Positions 8,680 to 17,171 are shown, counted from the stretch's first letter. The stretch is 64,000 nucleotides of DNA from Stieleria marina (GCA_007741555.1 CP036526.1:1736001-1800000); one strand, 5' to 3'. The notes: generated by a model not told the origin, from the letters alone. Translations and numbers: made by a program.

Positions 8680-9459
8680 TTAAAGCGTTGATTTGGGTGT
8701 GTCTACCAAACCCAATGCCGTTGCTTTCTCTTGAAACGCTTGCAGCCCCGCTCGTTCGCCGGGCCCCAGATGAAAGTGGAGGTTTTCTACAAAATAACGG
8801 TGCAAGTCTTCGTTGGTTAGCCCGTGCGTTGCAGCCTCGCGGCTGGCAATCGTTTCCAACGACCTTAGCCCCTCATCGCGGCTGGCCTGCAAAATCTCTG
8901 CCAGTCCTGTGGTGTCCACGCCTGGCCGGGCCACCCACATCGCAAACACAAAAGGAAGCTCCGTCCATCGGCACCAGCGATCGCCTAAATCCCAGATTTC
9001 TTCGTACACGCCGTGCTCGGGATGCATCGCACGATCGCCGATCACCAAAATCGCATCGGCATCAACCGTTTCGGGGGTCTGGTCGATCGCTAGCGGAATC
9101 GTTTCCGGACTCAGCCCATGCATCTCGCTTAACAAAACGCGTACCATCGCGGCGCTGGTGCGACTGCCTTCGTCCAGTGCCAGTCGCTTGATTTGTTGGA
9201 TAGGTACGCGGCTTAGCAGCCGGACGCTCCAGACGGGACCGCGGCAACCGATCACTGCGTTCGACACGATTGAATAACCGGTTGCCCGAAAGTACTCGAC
9301 CGACGGAATCAGCGCGACGTCTAAACGTCCCGCGGCGAGGTCTTGCGCCAGCCGGCTGGGCAAATTCAGCGACAGCTTGCCAATGCCGCTCAAACGTTCG
9401 CGCAAACCACAGATCAGCGGCTTGGTGTTCAGATACGATACGGCGCCAATGCGGATCAT
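8680..9459 (-). CDS. mqnA: Chorismate dehydratase MqnA
   Basis: A 259-residue protein starting MIRIGAVSYLNTKPL, the hallmark N-terminus of the MqnA/MqnD solute-binding-protein-like fold. Other family signatures are LAAGRLDVALIPSVEY and the SRTSAAMVRVLL segment. MqnA dehydrates chorismate to 3-[(1-carboxyvinyl)oxy]benzoate, the first step of the futalosine menaquinone pathway. It precedes mqnC in a two-gene operon; other pathway genes (mqnB, mqnD, mqnE) are not in the window. Confidence 0.93.
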   Translation of the reverse strand: MIRIGAVSYLNTKPLICGLRERLSGIGKLSLNLPSRLAQDLAAGRLDVALIPSVEYFRATGYSIVSNAVIGCRGPVWSVRLLSRVPIQQIKRLALDEGSRTSAAMVRVLLSEMHGLSPETIPLAIDQTPETVDADAILVIGDRAMHPEHGVYEEIWDLGDRWCRWTELPFVFAMWVARPGVDTTGLAEILQASRDEGLRSLETIASREAATHGLTNEDLHRYFVENLHFHLGPGERAGLQAFQEKATALGLVDTPKSTL

Positions 9460-9512
9460 GTTTCTAGTGACAAAGAAAGAAATCGGGTGCCTGGGTGGCC
9501 AAATACGAGTCT

Positions 9513-9566
9513 GCGATTACTAAGTGTGCGATTACTAAGTGTGCGGTTACTAAGTGTGCGGTTACT
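9513..9566. repeat. 15-bp tandem repeat, 3.6 copies
   Basis: The unit GCGATTACTAAGTGT begins at 9513, 9528 and 9543, with a partial copy from 9558; copies three and four have GCGG instead of GCGA. It lies upstream of mqnA, within the 320-base gap to the convergent-side neighbour. Nothing else is recognisable in that gap. Confidence 0.9.
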
Positions 9567-9779
9567 GCGGGTACGATCTAGTGCGTGGCAGACGGATGTA
9601 TATTGTCGCCAGTTTGACGTTCCCGTTTGCAAGCCATCTCGGACCGCCCCGTTCAATTTCCCAAAGAGGAAAGTTCACGAAGAATCCACAGCCGCTGTAA
9701 GTCACCAACATGCGGAAAACCGCATTCGGCACGCTTCCTTTACCGCAAAAGACTGGCCCCGCATAACGTTTGCCGAATT

Positions 9780-10469
9780 TTACACTGCGAAGCGAAAATC
9801 GTCGTCGGGGCACTCAACGGTCGTCTCACGACCATTTTTCGGGTCGTGGAAGGTAATTCTGTCAGCGTGAAGCCAGATTCGCTTCGCAGGCTCTTCAATC
9901 GAATCGGCGGGTTTCGAGGGAACCGTCGCCGGAAATTCAGCCCCGTACTGGTGATCGCCCACGATCACGTGCCCTCTCTGAGCTGCCTGGATGCGCAATT
10001 GGTGCATGCGACCAGTGATCGGGCAAAGTTTCAGCAAGGTGCGGTTGGTTGCAGGATCAAAACCTACGGTCTGAACCTGTGTTTGTGCAAGTTTGGCTCC
10101 GTCGGCCGATTCACTGCAGACTTCGCCACGCGGTTGATCTGGAATTTTGCGTAACCAGTCTTTCCAAGTCGATGTGGCGTCGGTCGCGTTGCCGACGACC
10201 CAGGCGAGATACGTTTTACGGACTTTGCGAGCCGCAAACTGATCACTTAACAAACGTGCGGCGCGTTTGGTGAGTGCCACCAGGATCACGCCGCTGACGG
10301 GACGGTCCAATCGGTGAGGAAACGCGGCATAATTGCTGCGATCGCGGATTTGTTCTCGCAGTCGGCTTTCTAAACTCTCTGCACCGTGGGGCGCTTGAGT
10401 CGACAAACCCGCAGGTTTGGAAACCGCAAGAAACGATCCGCCATCATGAAGGATTTTGATCGCGTTCAT
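9780..10469 (-). CDS. RluA-family pseudouridine synthase
   Basis: A 229-residue protein with the core of the RluA family: AVSKPAGLSTQ near the N-terminus, the catalytic Asp in FPHRLDRPVSGVIL (HRLDR motif), and the later TGRMHQLRIQAAQRGH segment. It lacks an S4 domain, as in the shorter RluA/TruC-like members. Activity: isomerisation of uridine to pseudouridine in rRNA or tRNA; the target site cannot be read from sequence. It stands alone on the minus strand. Confidence 0.88.
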   Translation of the reverse strand: MNAIKILHDGGSFLAVSKPAGLSTQAPHGAESLESRLREQIRDRSNYAAFPHRLDRPVSGVILVALTKRAARLLSDQFAARKVRKTYLAWVVGNATDATSTWKDWLRKIPDQPRGEVCSESADGAKLAQTQVQTVGFDPATNRTLLKLCPITGRMHQLRIQAAQRGHVIVGDHQYGAEFPATVPSKPADSIEEPAKRIWLHADRITFHDPKNGRETTVECPDDDFRFAV

Positions 10470-10508
10470 GATTCAAAATGAGGGAACCGAGGTGCTGCGT
10501 TAGCGCAT

Positions 10509-10575
10509 AAAAAAAGCAAGAGATTCCGGCCACGAAAGGTTTGTCGCCGAAGCAACGAACCGTTCACGAATCTCT
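10509..10575 (-). terminator. Terminator-like inverted repeat without an assigned gene
   Basis: On the minus strand, GAATCTCT/AGAGATTC arms (10568-10575 and 10519-10526) enclose a loop of about 40 bases and are followed by GC and seven T residues. It lies downstream of nothing recognisable: a 64-codon minus-strand frame (10500-10694) ends here but has no family features. The rest of the gap 10470-10767 shows no gene. It may end a small RNA or small protein transcript. Confidence 0.45.
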
Positions 10576-10767
10576 CGCTGAATATGTTGTAAGGGTTGAC
10601 AACCATTCGTCAAGAGCGACAAGGCGTTTGCAGAAATAAAATTGAGCGCACGCATCGCGATGCGAAGCCGTTTTTGCGCAACAAATTCGATCAATGGTCG
10701 TTAATCCGCGCGAATTCAATCGCTTTGGCTTGTACTGCGCCTCCATCATCAATCAAGATGCGTCGTG

Positions 10768-12198
10768 ATGGCTTCTTCATTCAATCCGCAGCCGAATCAT
10801 CACTACCATTTCGTCACTGGGCGTTTGGCTGCACCAGCGATGCGCGAGATTGTTTCGGCGCTAGCACAACAACACGGTTTTGCGCACACGATCGGTACGA
10901 TGCCGATCACAGTCGCCGCGCTGATGACACCGCGGTGGTTGATACGGCAGTTTGCAAAACCGGAGGTCGCGATTCCGGCGGACGCCACGCATGTGATCGT
11001 GCCAGGCTACTGCGAAACAGGCATCGGCGAATTGTCTGACGCTCTTGATATTCCCGTGATTTGCGGCCCCAACGATTGCCGTGCGATTAGCGAATGGTTT
11101 GGCGGCAAACCGCTGAAGGATGATTTCGGGCAGCACGACATCCAGATCATCGCCGAAATCAATCACGCACCACGGATGACGGTGGAGCAAGTGTTGCAGT
11201 ACGCCAGCGCATTGAAAAACGACGGCGCCGACGTCATTGATTTTGGTTGCGATCCTGTCGCGCGGTGCGACCGTCTCGGCGAATATGTTGCGGCTTTGAC
11301 GGACGCAGGACACCGCATTTCGATTGATACGTTCGACCCATGGGAAGCACAGCAAGGTATAGCTGCGGGCGCGTCGTTGGTGTTGTCGGTTAATTCGTCC
11401 AACCGCCAACAAGCCGCCGACTGGGGCTGCGAAGTCGTGGTGATCCCGGATAGTCCGGATGATGAAAAAAGTTTGCATGAAACGGTCGAGTTTTTGGCCA
11501 GCAAAGACGTCGCGATGCGTTTGGACCCCATTTTGGAACCCATCGGGTCGGGCTTTGCCGCCAGCTTGCAGCGTTACTTGAATTGTCGCAAACGTTATCC
11601 CGATGTTGGCATGATGATGGGCATCGGCAACTTGACCGAATTGACGGACGTGGATTCGGCGGGCGTGAACCTGATGTTATTGGGGATCTGTCAAGAATTG
11701 GGCATTCATAGCGTGCTGACGACGCAGGTGATCAACTGGGCGCGGACGTCCGTGCGCGAATGCGATGCAGCACGCCGTCTGACGTACTACGCGGTGAAGC
11801 ACCAGATTCCACCCAAGCGACTTTCGCAAGAATTAGTCATGCTACGTGACGCCAAACTCAGACCCTATTCACCCGCGTTGCTGCAATCGCTTGCCGATTC
11901 ATTAAAAGACAACAACTATCGCTTGTTTGCGCAAGACGGCGAAGTTCATCTGCTGGCTTCACAGCTTCATCTCAGCGACGCCGATCCGTTCGCATTGTTT
12001 GATCGGCTGCTACAAGAAAGCAGCTCCGCCAACGTCGACTCAGGGCATGCATTTTATCTAGGCTACGAAATGGCCAAAGCATCGATCGCTCTCACATTGG
12101 GTAAACAGTATGAACAAGATCAAGCACTCGATTGGGGCTTGCTGACCAAGGACGAGGACCTCCACCGAATCAAGCGAAGCAGCCGGCACCGCAACTGA
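10768..12198 (+). CDS. Dihydropteroate synthase-like pterin-binding protein (DUF6513 type)
   Basis: ATG 10768 is preferred to the GTG at 10765. The middle of this 476-residue protein carries a pterin-binding TIM-barrel pattern: IIAEINHAPRMTVEQVL, then DGADVIDFGCDPVA, then RISIDTFDPWEAQQGIAAGASLVLSVNSSN, matching the DHPS order of N, DIG and DTF/N motifs. The N-terminal 125 residues and the C-terminal 150 residues are not part of DHPS, which is normally about 280 residues long. In planctomycetes such proteins are annotated as DHPS-related and have been associated with tetrahydromethanopterin-linked C1 metabolism (from memory). pabB lies 86 bases downstream, which supports a role in joining a pterin to an aminobenzoate-type precursor. 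Confidence 0.8.
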   Translation: MASSFNPQPNHHYHFVTGRLAAPAMREIVSALAQQHGFAHTIGTMPITVAALMTPRWLIRQFAKPEVAIPADATHVIVPGYCETGIGELSDALDIPVICGPNDCRAISEWFGGKPLKDDFGQHDIQIIAEINHAPRMTVEQVLQYASALKNDGADVIDFGCDPVARCDRLGEYVAALTDAGHRISIDTFDPWEAQQGIAAGASLVLSVNSSNRQQAADWGCEVVVIPDSPDDEKSLHETVEFLASKDVAMRLDPILEPIGSGFAASLQRYLNCRKRYPDVGMMMGIGNLTELTDVDSAGVNLMLLGICQELGIHSVLTTQVINWARTSVRECDAARRLTYYAVKHQIPPKRLSQELVMLRDAKLRPYSPALLQSLADSLKDNNYRLFAQDGEVHLLASQLHLSDADPFALFDRLLQESSSANVDSGHAFYLGYEMAKASIALTLGKQYEQDQALDWGLLTKDEDLHRIKRSSRHRN

Positions 12199-12284
12199 AC
12201 TCGCCCTTAAAATCAACTCTGCTGACAGTCGCGGCTAGAACAACGCGGCTCTTTTAGCATCTGCACTACACCCGGCTGCTTGAA

Positions 12285-13760
12285 ATGACTCAGCCTGCTA
12301 ATTTGGCAACTATGAGCCTTCCGACAAACCAGCTTCCCTATGTCCGCGAGCTGCCTGCGAACTTTTCGATCGAAAAAGGGTTCGCGGTTCTCTCACAGCT
12401 GCCTGGTTGCATATGGTTTGATTCAGCTTCGCGAAGCATCCCCGGCCGCTCCGGGGATCAGCCGCATTTGGATCGCTATTCGTTCATTACCGCTGACCCC
12501 ATTCGGCGGCTGGTCGCTTCGATCGGCGATCCGAATCCTTGGCCTCAGTTGCATCAATGGGCCAGCGAATTGCCTAACCAATCACGCAGCGATCTGCCGC
12601 CATTCCAAGGTGGTCTCGCGGGGCTGATCGGGTACGAAGCGGGAGCTTGGCTCGAAGACGTCAACATCGCCGCGGACAACGATCTGCCAACCGCAGCCCT
12701 GTCGGTTGGTCTCTACGACTGGACCATTGCCGTCGATCACGAACAAGGCAAAGCGAGTTTGATTTGCCAAGGCCTCTGCGTCGACGGCACCACTTCGTTG
12801 GATGTCGCTGTCCAACGAGCCGATCAGATCGAGACCCTGTTAAGTGATTGTCGCGAAAGTGAAGGCTCCGACGACGCTAATTCCAAAGCCGTCGATCGAT
12901 CCACCCTACAAACGCCAGACTACGCCGCCGACACGCCCAGTAATTTCACAAGCGAATCATTTCGCGGTGCCGTGGCTGACATCGTCGGCCGCATTCGCAA
13001 AGGAGACTGTTTTCAGGTCAACTTGGCGCAGCGGCTACTGCGCGATGTCGACTGTCCACCTAGCGAACTTTACCAACGTCTGCGAAAAACCAATCCAGCT
13101 CCCTTTGGCGGCTACTACGACGGCGGCGATTTTACGGTGCTAAGTAGTTCGCCCGAAGGCTTCCTGAGCGTGCGTGGTTCGTTGGTTGAAACTCGTCCGA
13201 TCAAAGGCACGATCTCGCGCACGGGCAACGCTCATTTGGACGCCCTGCTTGCAGAACAACTTCGCGATAGCGCCAAAGATCGCGCGGAGAACGTGATGAT
13301 TGTCGATCTGATGCGCAACGATCTTTCGCGAGTCTGCACCGACGAGAGCGTCACCGTGACTCAGCTTTGCCAAGTCGAACGCTACCAGTATGTGCAGCAC
13401 CTTGTGTCGGTCGTCCAAGGTTACATACGCGAGGATGCCAGCGTGGTGGATTTGCTAGAAGCGTGTTTTCCAGGTGGCAGCATCACTGGAGCGCCCAAGA
13501 TCGAAGCGATGCGAGTGATTGCCGAATTGGAACCCAATCCGCGAGGCCCTTATTGTGGTTCGTTGGGGTACATCAGTTGCGGCGGAAATGCGGATTTCAA
13601 TATCTTGATTCGCACGATTACGGCGACCCAGCACCACTGGCAAATTCCTGTCGGCGGCGGCATCACGGCGCGTAGCATTCCGTCTGCCGAAGAAGCCGAA
13701 ACGTGGGCGAAGGCCAAAGGCATGCTGCAAGCGATCGCAAACGAAGAATCGCTAAGCTGA
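12285..13760 (+). CDS. pabB: Aminodeoxychorismate synthase component I (PabB)
   Basis: A 491-residue chorismate-binding enzyme. The C-terminal half holds the family motifs: KGDCFQVNLAQRL near residue 240, ETRPIKGTISR near 305, DLMRNDLSRVC near 345, and PGGSITGAPKIEAM near 400. GDCFQVNLAQ and GSITGAPK point to PabB rather than TrpE. It makes 4-amino-4-deoxychorismate, the precursor of p-aminobenzoate, with a glutamine amidotransferase subunit that is not in this window. ATG 12312 is an alternative start. The upstream DHPS-like gene is probably in the same transcript. Its 3' end directly abuts the accessory island. Confidence 0.9.
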   Translation: MTQPANLATMSLPTNQLPYVRELPANFSIEKGFAVLSQLPGCIWFDSASRSIPGRSGDQPHLDRYSFITADPIRRLVASIGDPNPWPQLHQWASELPNQSRSDLPPFQGGLAGLIGYEAGAWLEDVNIAADNDLPTAALSVGLYDWTIAVDHEQGKASLICQGLCVDGTTSLDVAVQRADQIETLLSDCRESEGSDDANSKAVDRSTLQTPDYAADTPSNFTSESFRGAVADIVGRIRKGDCFQVNLAQRLLRDVDCPPSELYQRLRKTNPAPFGGYYDGGDFTVLSSSPEGFLSVRGSLVETRPIKGTISRTGNAHLDALLAEQLRDSAKDRAENVMIVDLMRNDLSRVCTDESVTVTQLCQVERYQYVQHLVSVVQGYIREDASVVDLLEACFPGGSITGAPKIEAMRVIAELEPNPRGPYCGSLGYISCGGNADFNILIRTITATQHHWQIPVGGGITARSIPSAEEAETWAKAKGMLQAIANEESLS

Positions 13761-13763
13761 GCG

Positions 13764-14004
13764 GTCGCTATCTGCCGTTTTAACCCATCCACGGCGTGTT
13801 CCGGCAAGAATGTGATCCGATTCGTCTGGCCTTCGCCATCACGGACGATGATGTGTTTATCATCCCGAGCTGATTGCTTCTTTTCCGTGACAACGCCGTG
13901 CACCCGGCCAAGGGGCTTAGGCGTCAAGGCTTGCCCTGGCAACGAAATCCCAGCAAACCGACCGCAAGGCAGCTCGGGGCTCCGAAATTGGGTGCTTTTC
14001 AACC
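13764..14004 (-). pseudogene. Tyrosine recombinase (probable integron integrase) remnant
   Basis: On the minus strand, bases about 13765-13865 encode KHIIVRDGEGQTNRITFLPE followed by a short helical stretch ending KRQIATAQ. This matches the catalytic-domain segment of integron integrases and XerC/D-like recombinases, where 'I.VRDGKG.KDR...LPE' is followed by a helix and 'L..Q'. The rest of the catalytic domain (His-x-x-Arg and Tyr) should follow but is replaced by the end of pabB, and the N-terminal side is cut by the IS630 inverted repeat at 14005. Residues nearer the IS are not clearly recombinase-like. It is a dead fragment. Integron integrase is favoured because it lies opposite to a cassette-like array. 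Confidence 0.45.
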
Positions 14005-14005
14005 C

Positions 14006-15040
14006 TAGAGCATTTTGCAAATTGATATAGGTCGATTCTTTTCCCGGCGATAAATTGTGCGCTTCTCGTTCATGGAGGTGCACAGATGAGAGCGTTGAGT
14101 ATGGATTTGCGGGAACGGATCTTGGCAGCCGTTCACGAAGGTAAGGAGAGCATGCCGAAGATCGCGATCCGGTTTTTGGTGAGTCACAAGATGGTTCAGA
14201 AGCTCGAGTATCAATGGCGTGACATGGGGACGCTTGAGCCTCAGACAACACAAGGTTGGGCGGAAACGATTATTGACGGACAAGCAGTGCGAGCGACTTG
14301 ATAAGTTTGTCCGCGATGATCCAAGCCTAACGCTTGAGCAGCTTCGTACGAAACTGCGTGTGGACTGCTGTTTGAAGACGATCTGGATGGAGCTACGGCG
14401 GCAGGGACATACGCATAAAAAGAGACCTTGCATGCCAGCGAGCAAGAGCGAAGTGACGTCAAAGAACGAAGGATAAGCTGGAAAAAGCAGCAAAGTCGAC
14501 TGGAGATCAGCAAGCTTGTGTTTCTGGACGAGACAGGTGCCAAAACGAACATGACGCGTCGCTATGGCTGGGGCCCAAGTGATGAGCGAGTGATGGATTT
14601 AGTTTCGCACGGGCACTGGGAGACGACAACACTGATCCACGCGATTGATTGTCGTGGCAGTCGAGCGTCGACAATCACCAACGGACCGACCAACGCGTGG
14701 GTCTTCGAAGCCTATGTGGACTGGTTGTTGGCTCCCGCTCTGCGTCCCGGCGATATCCTGATCATGGACAATCTGTCGAGTCACAAAGGCGGGGCCGTGC
14801 TCGAGAAGATTCGCGCAACGGGTGCGGAAGTTCAATTCTTGCCACCCTACTCACCGGACCTCAATCCCATCGAGCAGATCTTCTCCAAGATCAAAGCTCA
14901 TCTACGTCGTCTAGCTGTTCGCACCGAACGCAAACTTTACAACGCAATCGGTAAAGCGATCGACACAGTTACACCTGCTGATTGCCTCAATTGGTTTCGC
15001 AACTCAGGCTACATCGCACAGAAAAAGTAAAAATGCTCTA
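14006..15040 (+). mobile_element. IS630-family insertion sequence with intact ends
   Basis: Perfect 12-base inverted repeats CTAGAGCATTTT (14005-14016) and AAAATGCTCTAG (15030-15041) bound about 1.03 kb. The TA dinucleotides at each edge fit the TA target duplication typical of the IS630/Tc1 superfamily. The single transposase gene inside is broken by two frameshifts. The element sits between the recombinase remnant and an older IS110-type relic. Confidence 0.85.
14086..15030 (+). pseudogene. IS630-family transposase, two compensating frameshifts
   Basis: Three overlapping frames give one protein of about 315 residues: an N-terminal helix-turn-helix part starting MRALSMDLRERIL (14086 to about 14255), a middle part with KVGRKRLLTDKQ to THKKR in the +1 frame (to about 14425), and the DDE part back in the first frame (HASEQERSDV, FLDETGAKTNMTRRYGWGP, LIMDNLSSHKG, LPPYSPDLNPIEQIFSKIKA). 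The catalytic DxxG/DN/NPIE signature is intact. The second shift lies beside a run of five A residues, where a programmed -1 shift would restore the frame; the first shift has no such site. I therefore call it a pseudogene, with slippage or sequence error as alternatives. Confidence 0.85.
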
Positions 15041-15091
15041 GTAGCCGGTTTACTTGTCGGAGAGAACGCTCGGCGTGTAGCGATCCGTAGC

Positions 15092-15439
15092 TTACGGAGC
15101 ATTCAAAAAGGCGGTTTGACCATCGTTGCTTTGTCGCTCGACCGCGGGGAAACCGGACGATCGTCGATCGGTTTTTCGCTTTGTGTTCAACCGGCACCAC
15201 GCCCCGTCGTTGGTGCTGCCCTGGATGGTTTTAACTCCACGTTCCCGGCATTCTTTACTGATCCATGCTAACTGTCTCCTGGTTTCCATCACGACCAAGT
15301 TGGCAGAGTGCGAGTCCAGCAAAAGATCCGCATGCGATCGCTTGGTCACGAACGTCTCAAGTCAATGTTTGCGATTCTGGGGAGTGCAGAGGGAGCAAGC
15401 CGTGTTGAACTTGCCCAGGTCCATCGAAAGGATCATCAT
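15092..15439 (-). pseudogene. IS110-type transposase relic
   Basis: Minus-strand remnant in two frames. ATG 15439 starts a sequence containing ILSMDLGKFNTAC, the typical DEDD-type N-terminus of planctomycete IS110 transposases, and stops at 15362. From about 15349 another frame continues with ANLVVMETRRQLAWI, then GSTNDGAW, then NTKRKTDR, which correspond to the conserved 'VMEA.G...W', 'ANP..AW' and 'KRKTDRDDA' blocks. It ends at a stop at 15092, about one third of the normal length. No ends are recognisable. The 150 bases beyond it to the first cassette gene hold only a weak attC-half-like CTCGGTCAG at about 15495. Confidence 0.7.
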
Positions 15440-15590
15440 AGAGGTGTAAGAAGTTGGAATGTCTGACTGTGACGTCTCAGGGAAACGATCACGGCTCGGT
15501 CAGTAGGGAAATCCAGCCGACTTGCCTCAAGCCACACGCTTCATAGATTGTTTACGCGACCGAAACACGCACCGGGCACAATCTGCGCAA

Positions 15591-16010
15591 ATGCAACTTA
15601 TCGCGGTTTTACTCGCCTGCATCGGCTTTGGTCTTTACGCGATCATCAAGCGCACACTGCCAATAGGGCCGCGTCGAAAAGTTATTGACGCGCCAGCCAG
15701 TTGGGCTGGCGTTACGCTAGTCATCTTGCCATTTGCTGCTGCTAGCGTCTTTTTTGCATGGAGATGGGTTGCAAGGACATATTATTCAAGCTCTCACTTA
15801 GCCGACCAATGGTCGGTTTTAGGGCCTGCGATCATTCTTTTTCTCTCGATCGCTGGTTGCCTATCCATTGCGAAACGTTGGTCTGTTCCAAAGCACTACG
15901 ATGGAACGTGGATAGCCTACACACCCTACCAATCGAAAGAACGGTCTCCTGATTTCTCAATGCTTGAAGCTTCAACTGACATGACTGACCAAGTCTCGGA
16001 AGGTGGATAG
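15591..16010 (+). CDS. Small membrane protein, first gene of the cassette-like array
   Basis: ATG 15591 is chosen because it opens directly into a hydrophobic segment; the in-frame upstream extension from 15522 is polar and unconvincing. The 139-residue product has three predicted membrane segments (about residues 2-20, 40-60 and 75-95) and a polar C-terminus. I recognise no family. It is the first of eight consecutive plus-strand genes in the island and is followed by an attC-like sequence. Confidence 0.5.
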   Translation: MQLIAVLLACIGFGLYAIIKRTLPIGPRRKVIDAPASWAGVTLVILPFAAASVFFAWRWVARTYYSSSHLADQWSVLGPAIILFLSIAGCLSIAKRWSVPKHYDGTWIAYTPYQSKERSPDFSMLEASTDMTDQVSEGG

Positions 16011-16048
16011 CCAATTTGATACGCCGACGCCAGGAATGCATGCAATTT

Positions 16049-16095
16049 GAATTAAAAGATCGACCGTGCGGACTCGGTGAACCCTGCCGTTTTCC
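16049..16095 (+). repeat. attC-like right half after the first cassette gene
   Basis: CTCGGTGA (16073-16080), then seven bases, then CGTT (16088-16091). The 38 bases from 16049 match those at 16587-16624 at 31 of 38 positions, including a shared GATCGACC. A matching left arm is not clear, so this site is degenerate. Confidence 0.45.
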
Positions 16096-16168
16096 GGATG
16101 AATTCCACGAGGTGCATCGCGCTTTTACGTTTTGCAATCCACTATCCGGCGACGCATAAATTCTTGAT

Positions 16169-16495
16169 GTGATTCTGATTCAGTCGCCTTTCGCATTCTT
16201 TTTGCTTTGGGTCTTGTACCTCTGTCGCAAGCTACGGCGACACTGCCCTGGATGCCAGCGTGCAACATCGCTGATTCAATCCCCCTTCAGCAAAACGAAG
16301 CGTCAGTGGACTCAGGGCGGATATCGTTGCCCAAATTGCAGTTGCGAGCTCAACATGGAGGGTGAGGTTGTCGCGTACAGTTCAGAGTCAGCGAAACCAC
16401 GATTCGCAGCCGGTTGGATGATGATGTGCGTTACGCTTGCGATCCTAGGGGCCGTCCCCGGGATCGGGCTCATGTGGTTCTTGCTCCGCCGCTAA
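16169..16495 (+). CDS. Small zinc-ribbon membrane protein
   Basis: GTG start at 16169. The 108-residue product has an N-terminal hydrophobic segment, then CPGC (about residue 26) and CPNC (about residue 54), a four-cysteine zinc-ribbon pattern with a spacing of about 24 residues, and a C-terminal hydrophobic segment ending in LLRR. I do not recognise a named family. It lies between two attC-like sequences, so it behaves as a single-gene cassette. Confidence 0.5.
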   Translation: MILIQSPFAFFLLWVLYLCRKLRRHCPGCQRATSLIQSPFSKTKRQWTQGGYRCPNCSCELNMEGEVVAYSSESAKPRFAAGWMMMCVTLAILGAVPGIGLMWFLLRR

Positions 16496-16548
16496 ACAAA
16501 CTGGCCGGGGCATCGATTTGCTTCTGCCCGCTACAATCGCGGATAGCC

Positions 16549-16635
16549 AGTGTGATGCACCGCAGTCCGGCTTGCCTGCGTTGTGAATTGGAAGATCGAC
16601 CATCCGGATTCGGTGATCGCTGGGGTACGTCGATA
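16549..16635 (+). repeat. attC-like site with imperfect palindrome
   Basis: Arms CACCG...TCCGG (16558-16562, 16566-16570) and CCGGA...CGGTG (16604-16608, 16611-16615) pair with unpaired bases between the blocks, as in attC sites with extrahelical bases, around a loop of about 33. The right side reads TTCGGTGA, seven bases, GGTA where the other sites have CGTT. It lies between two cassette-like genes. Confidence 0.55.
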
Positions 16636-16658
16636 AGCATGCCCGAAATCAATGCATA

Positions 16659-17171
16659 ATGAAACGCTCTACGATGCTTGTCGCTACCTCGGCATCGATC
16701 CTCGGCTTCGCCTTGGTTCGTGGCTTCGTTTTGCTGGACTTCTATGGAGCGATTTTATTTTCGTTTTTCGGGATGGTAAGCGCGCTGGCGGTTGCTTGCT
16801 CAGTTCGTGCTCTGTCCGAAGGCAAGCGTCTATCCGCGTGTATTTGTGGACTGCTGGCTGTGCTGACGCTTGCTCCCGTTGCGTTTCCTAAAGCTTGCTT
16901 TGCCGATTATCCATTCATGGCTACAATGGCCGACATTCAACGGCGAGTTCGATCGATCCAACGCGAACTCAATACGGATCCCGAGTTGTCGGGCGTAGAC
17001 CTTGAGTTCATGGCACCATCGGGAACCAAGCAGAAATGGGTTCAGGCAACTGGATCGGTGGAAACGAAACACGCGTTTGAACGCCTGAAGTCGAATCTGG
17101 AGCGGCTTGAATTTCTGATACGCTACAATCTTCTCGTCGGTGGCGAAAAGATTGAAGCCGACCAGCCATGA
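16659..17171 (+). CDS. Unknown membrane protein
   Basis: A 170-residue product with three hydrophobic segments in the first 75 residues and a soluble C-terminal part that is rich in Arg/Glu and probably helical (RRVRSIQRELNTD and later RLKSNLERLEFLIRYN). No family recognised. The start is ATG 16659, with no clear ribosome binding site. The 120-base gap behind it shows no clear attC-like sequence, unlike the neighbouring gaps. Confidence 0.5.
   Translation: MKRSTMLVATSASILGFALVRGFVLLDFYGAILFSFFGMVSALAVACSVRALSEGKRLSACICGLLAVLTLAPVAFPKACFADYPFMATMADIQRRVRSIQRELNTDPELSGVDLEFMAPSGTKQKWVQATGSVETKHAFERLKSNLERLEFLIRYNLLVGGEKIEADQP

Noticed and set aside
13550-14251. Long minus-strand open frame across the end of pabB, the recombinase remnant and the IS630 left end
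   Set aside because: It joins three unrelated sequences; only the middle part resembles a protein family, so it is not one gene.
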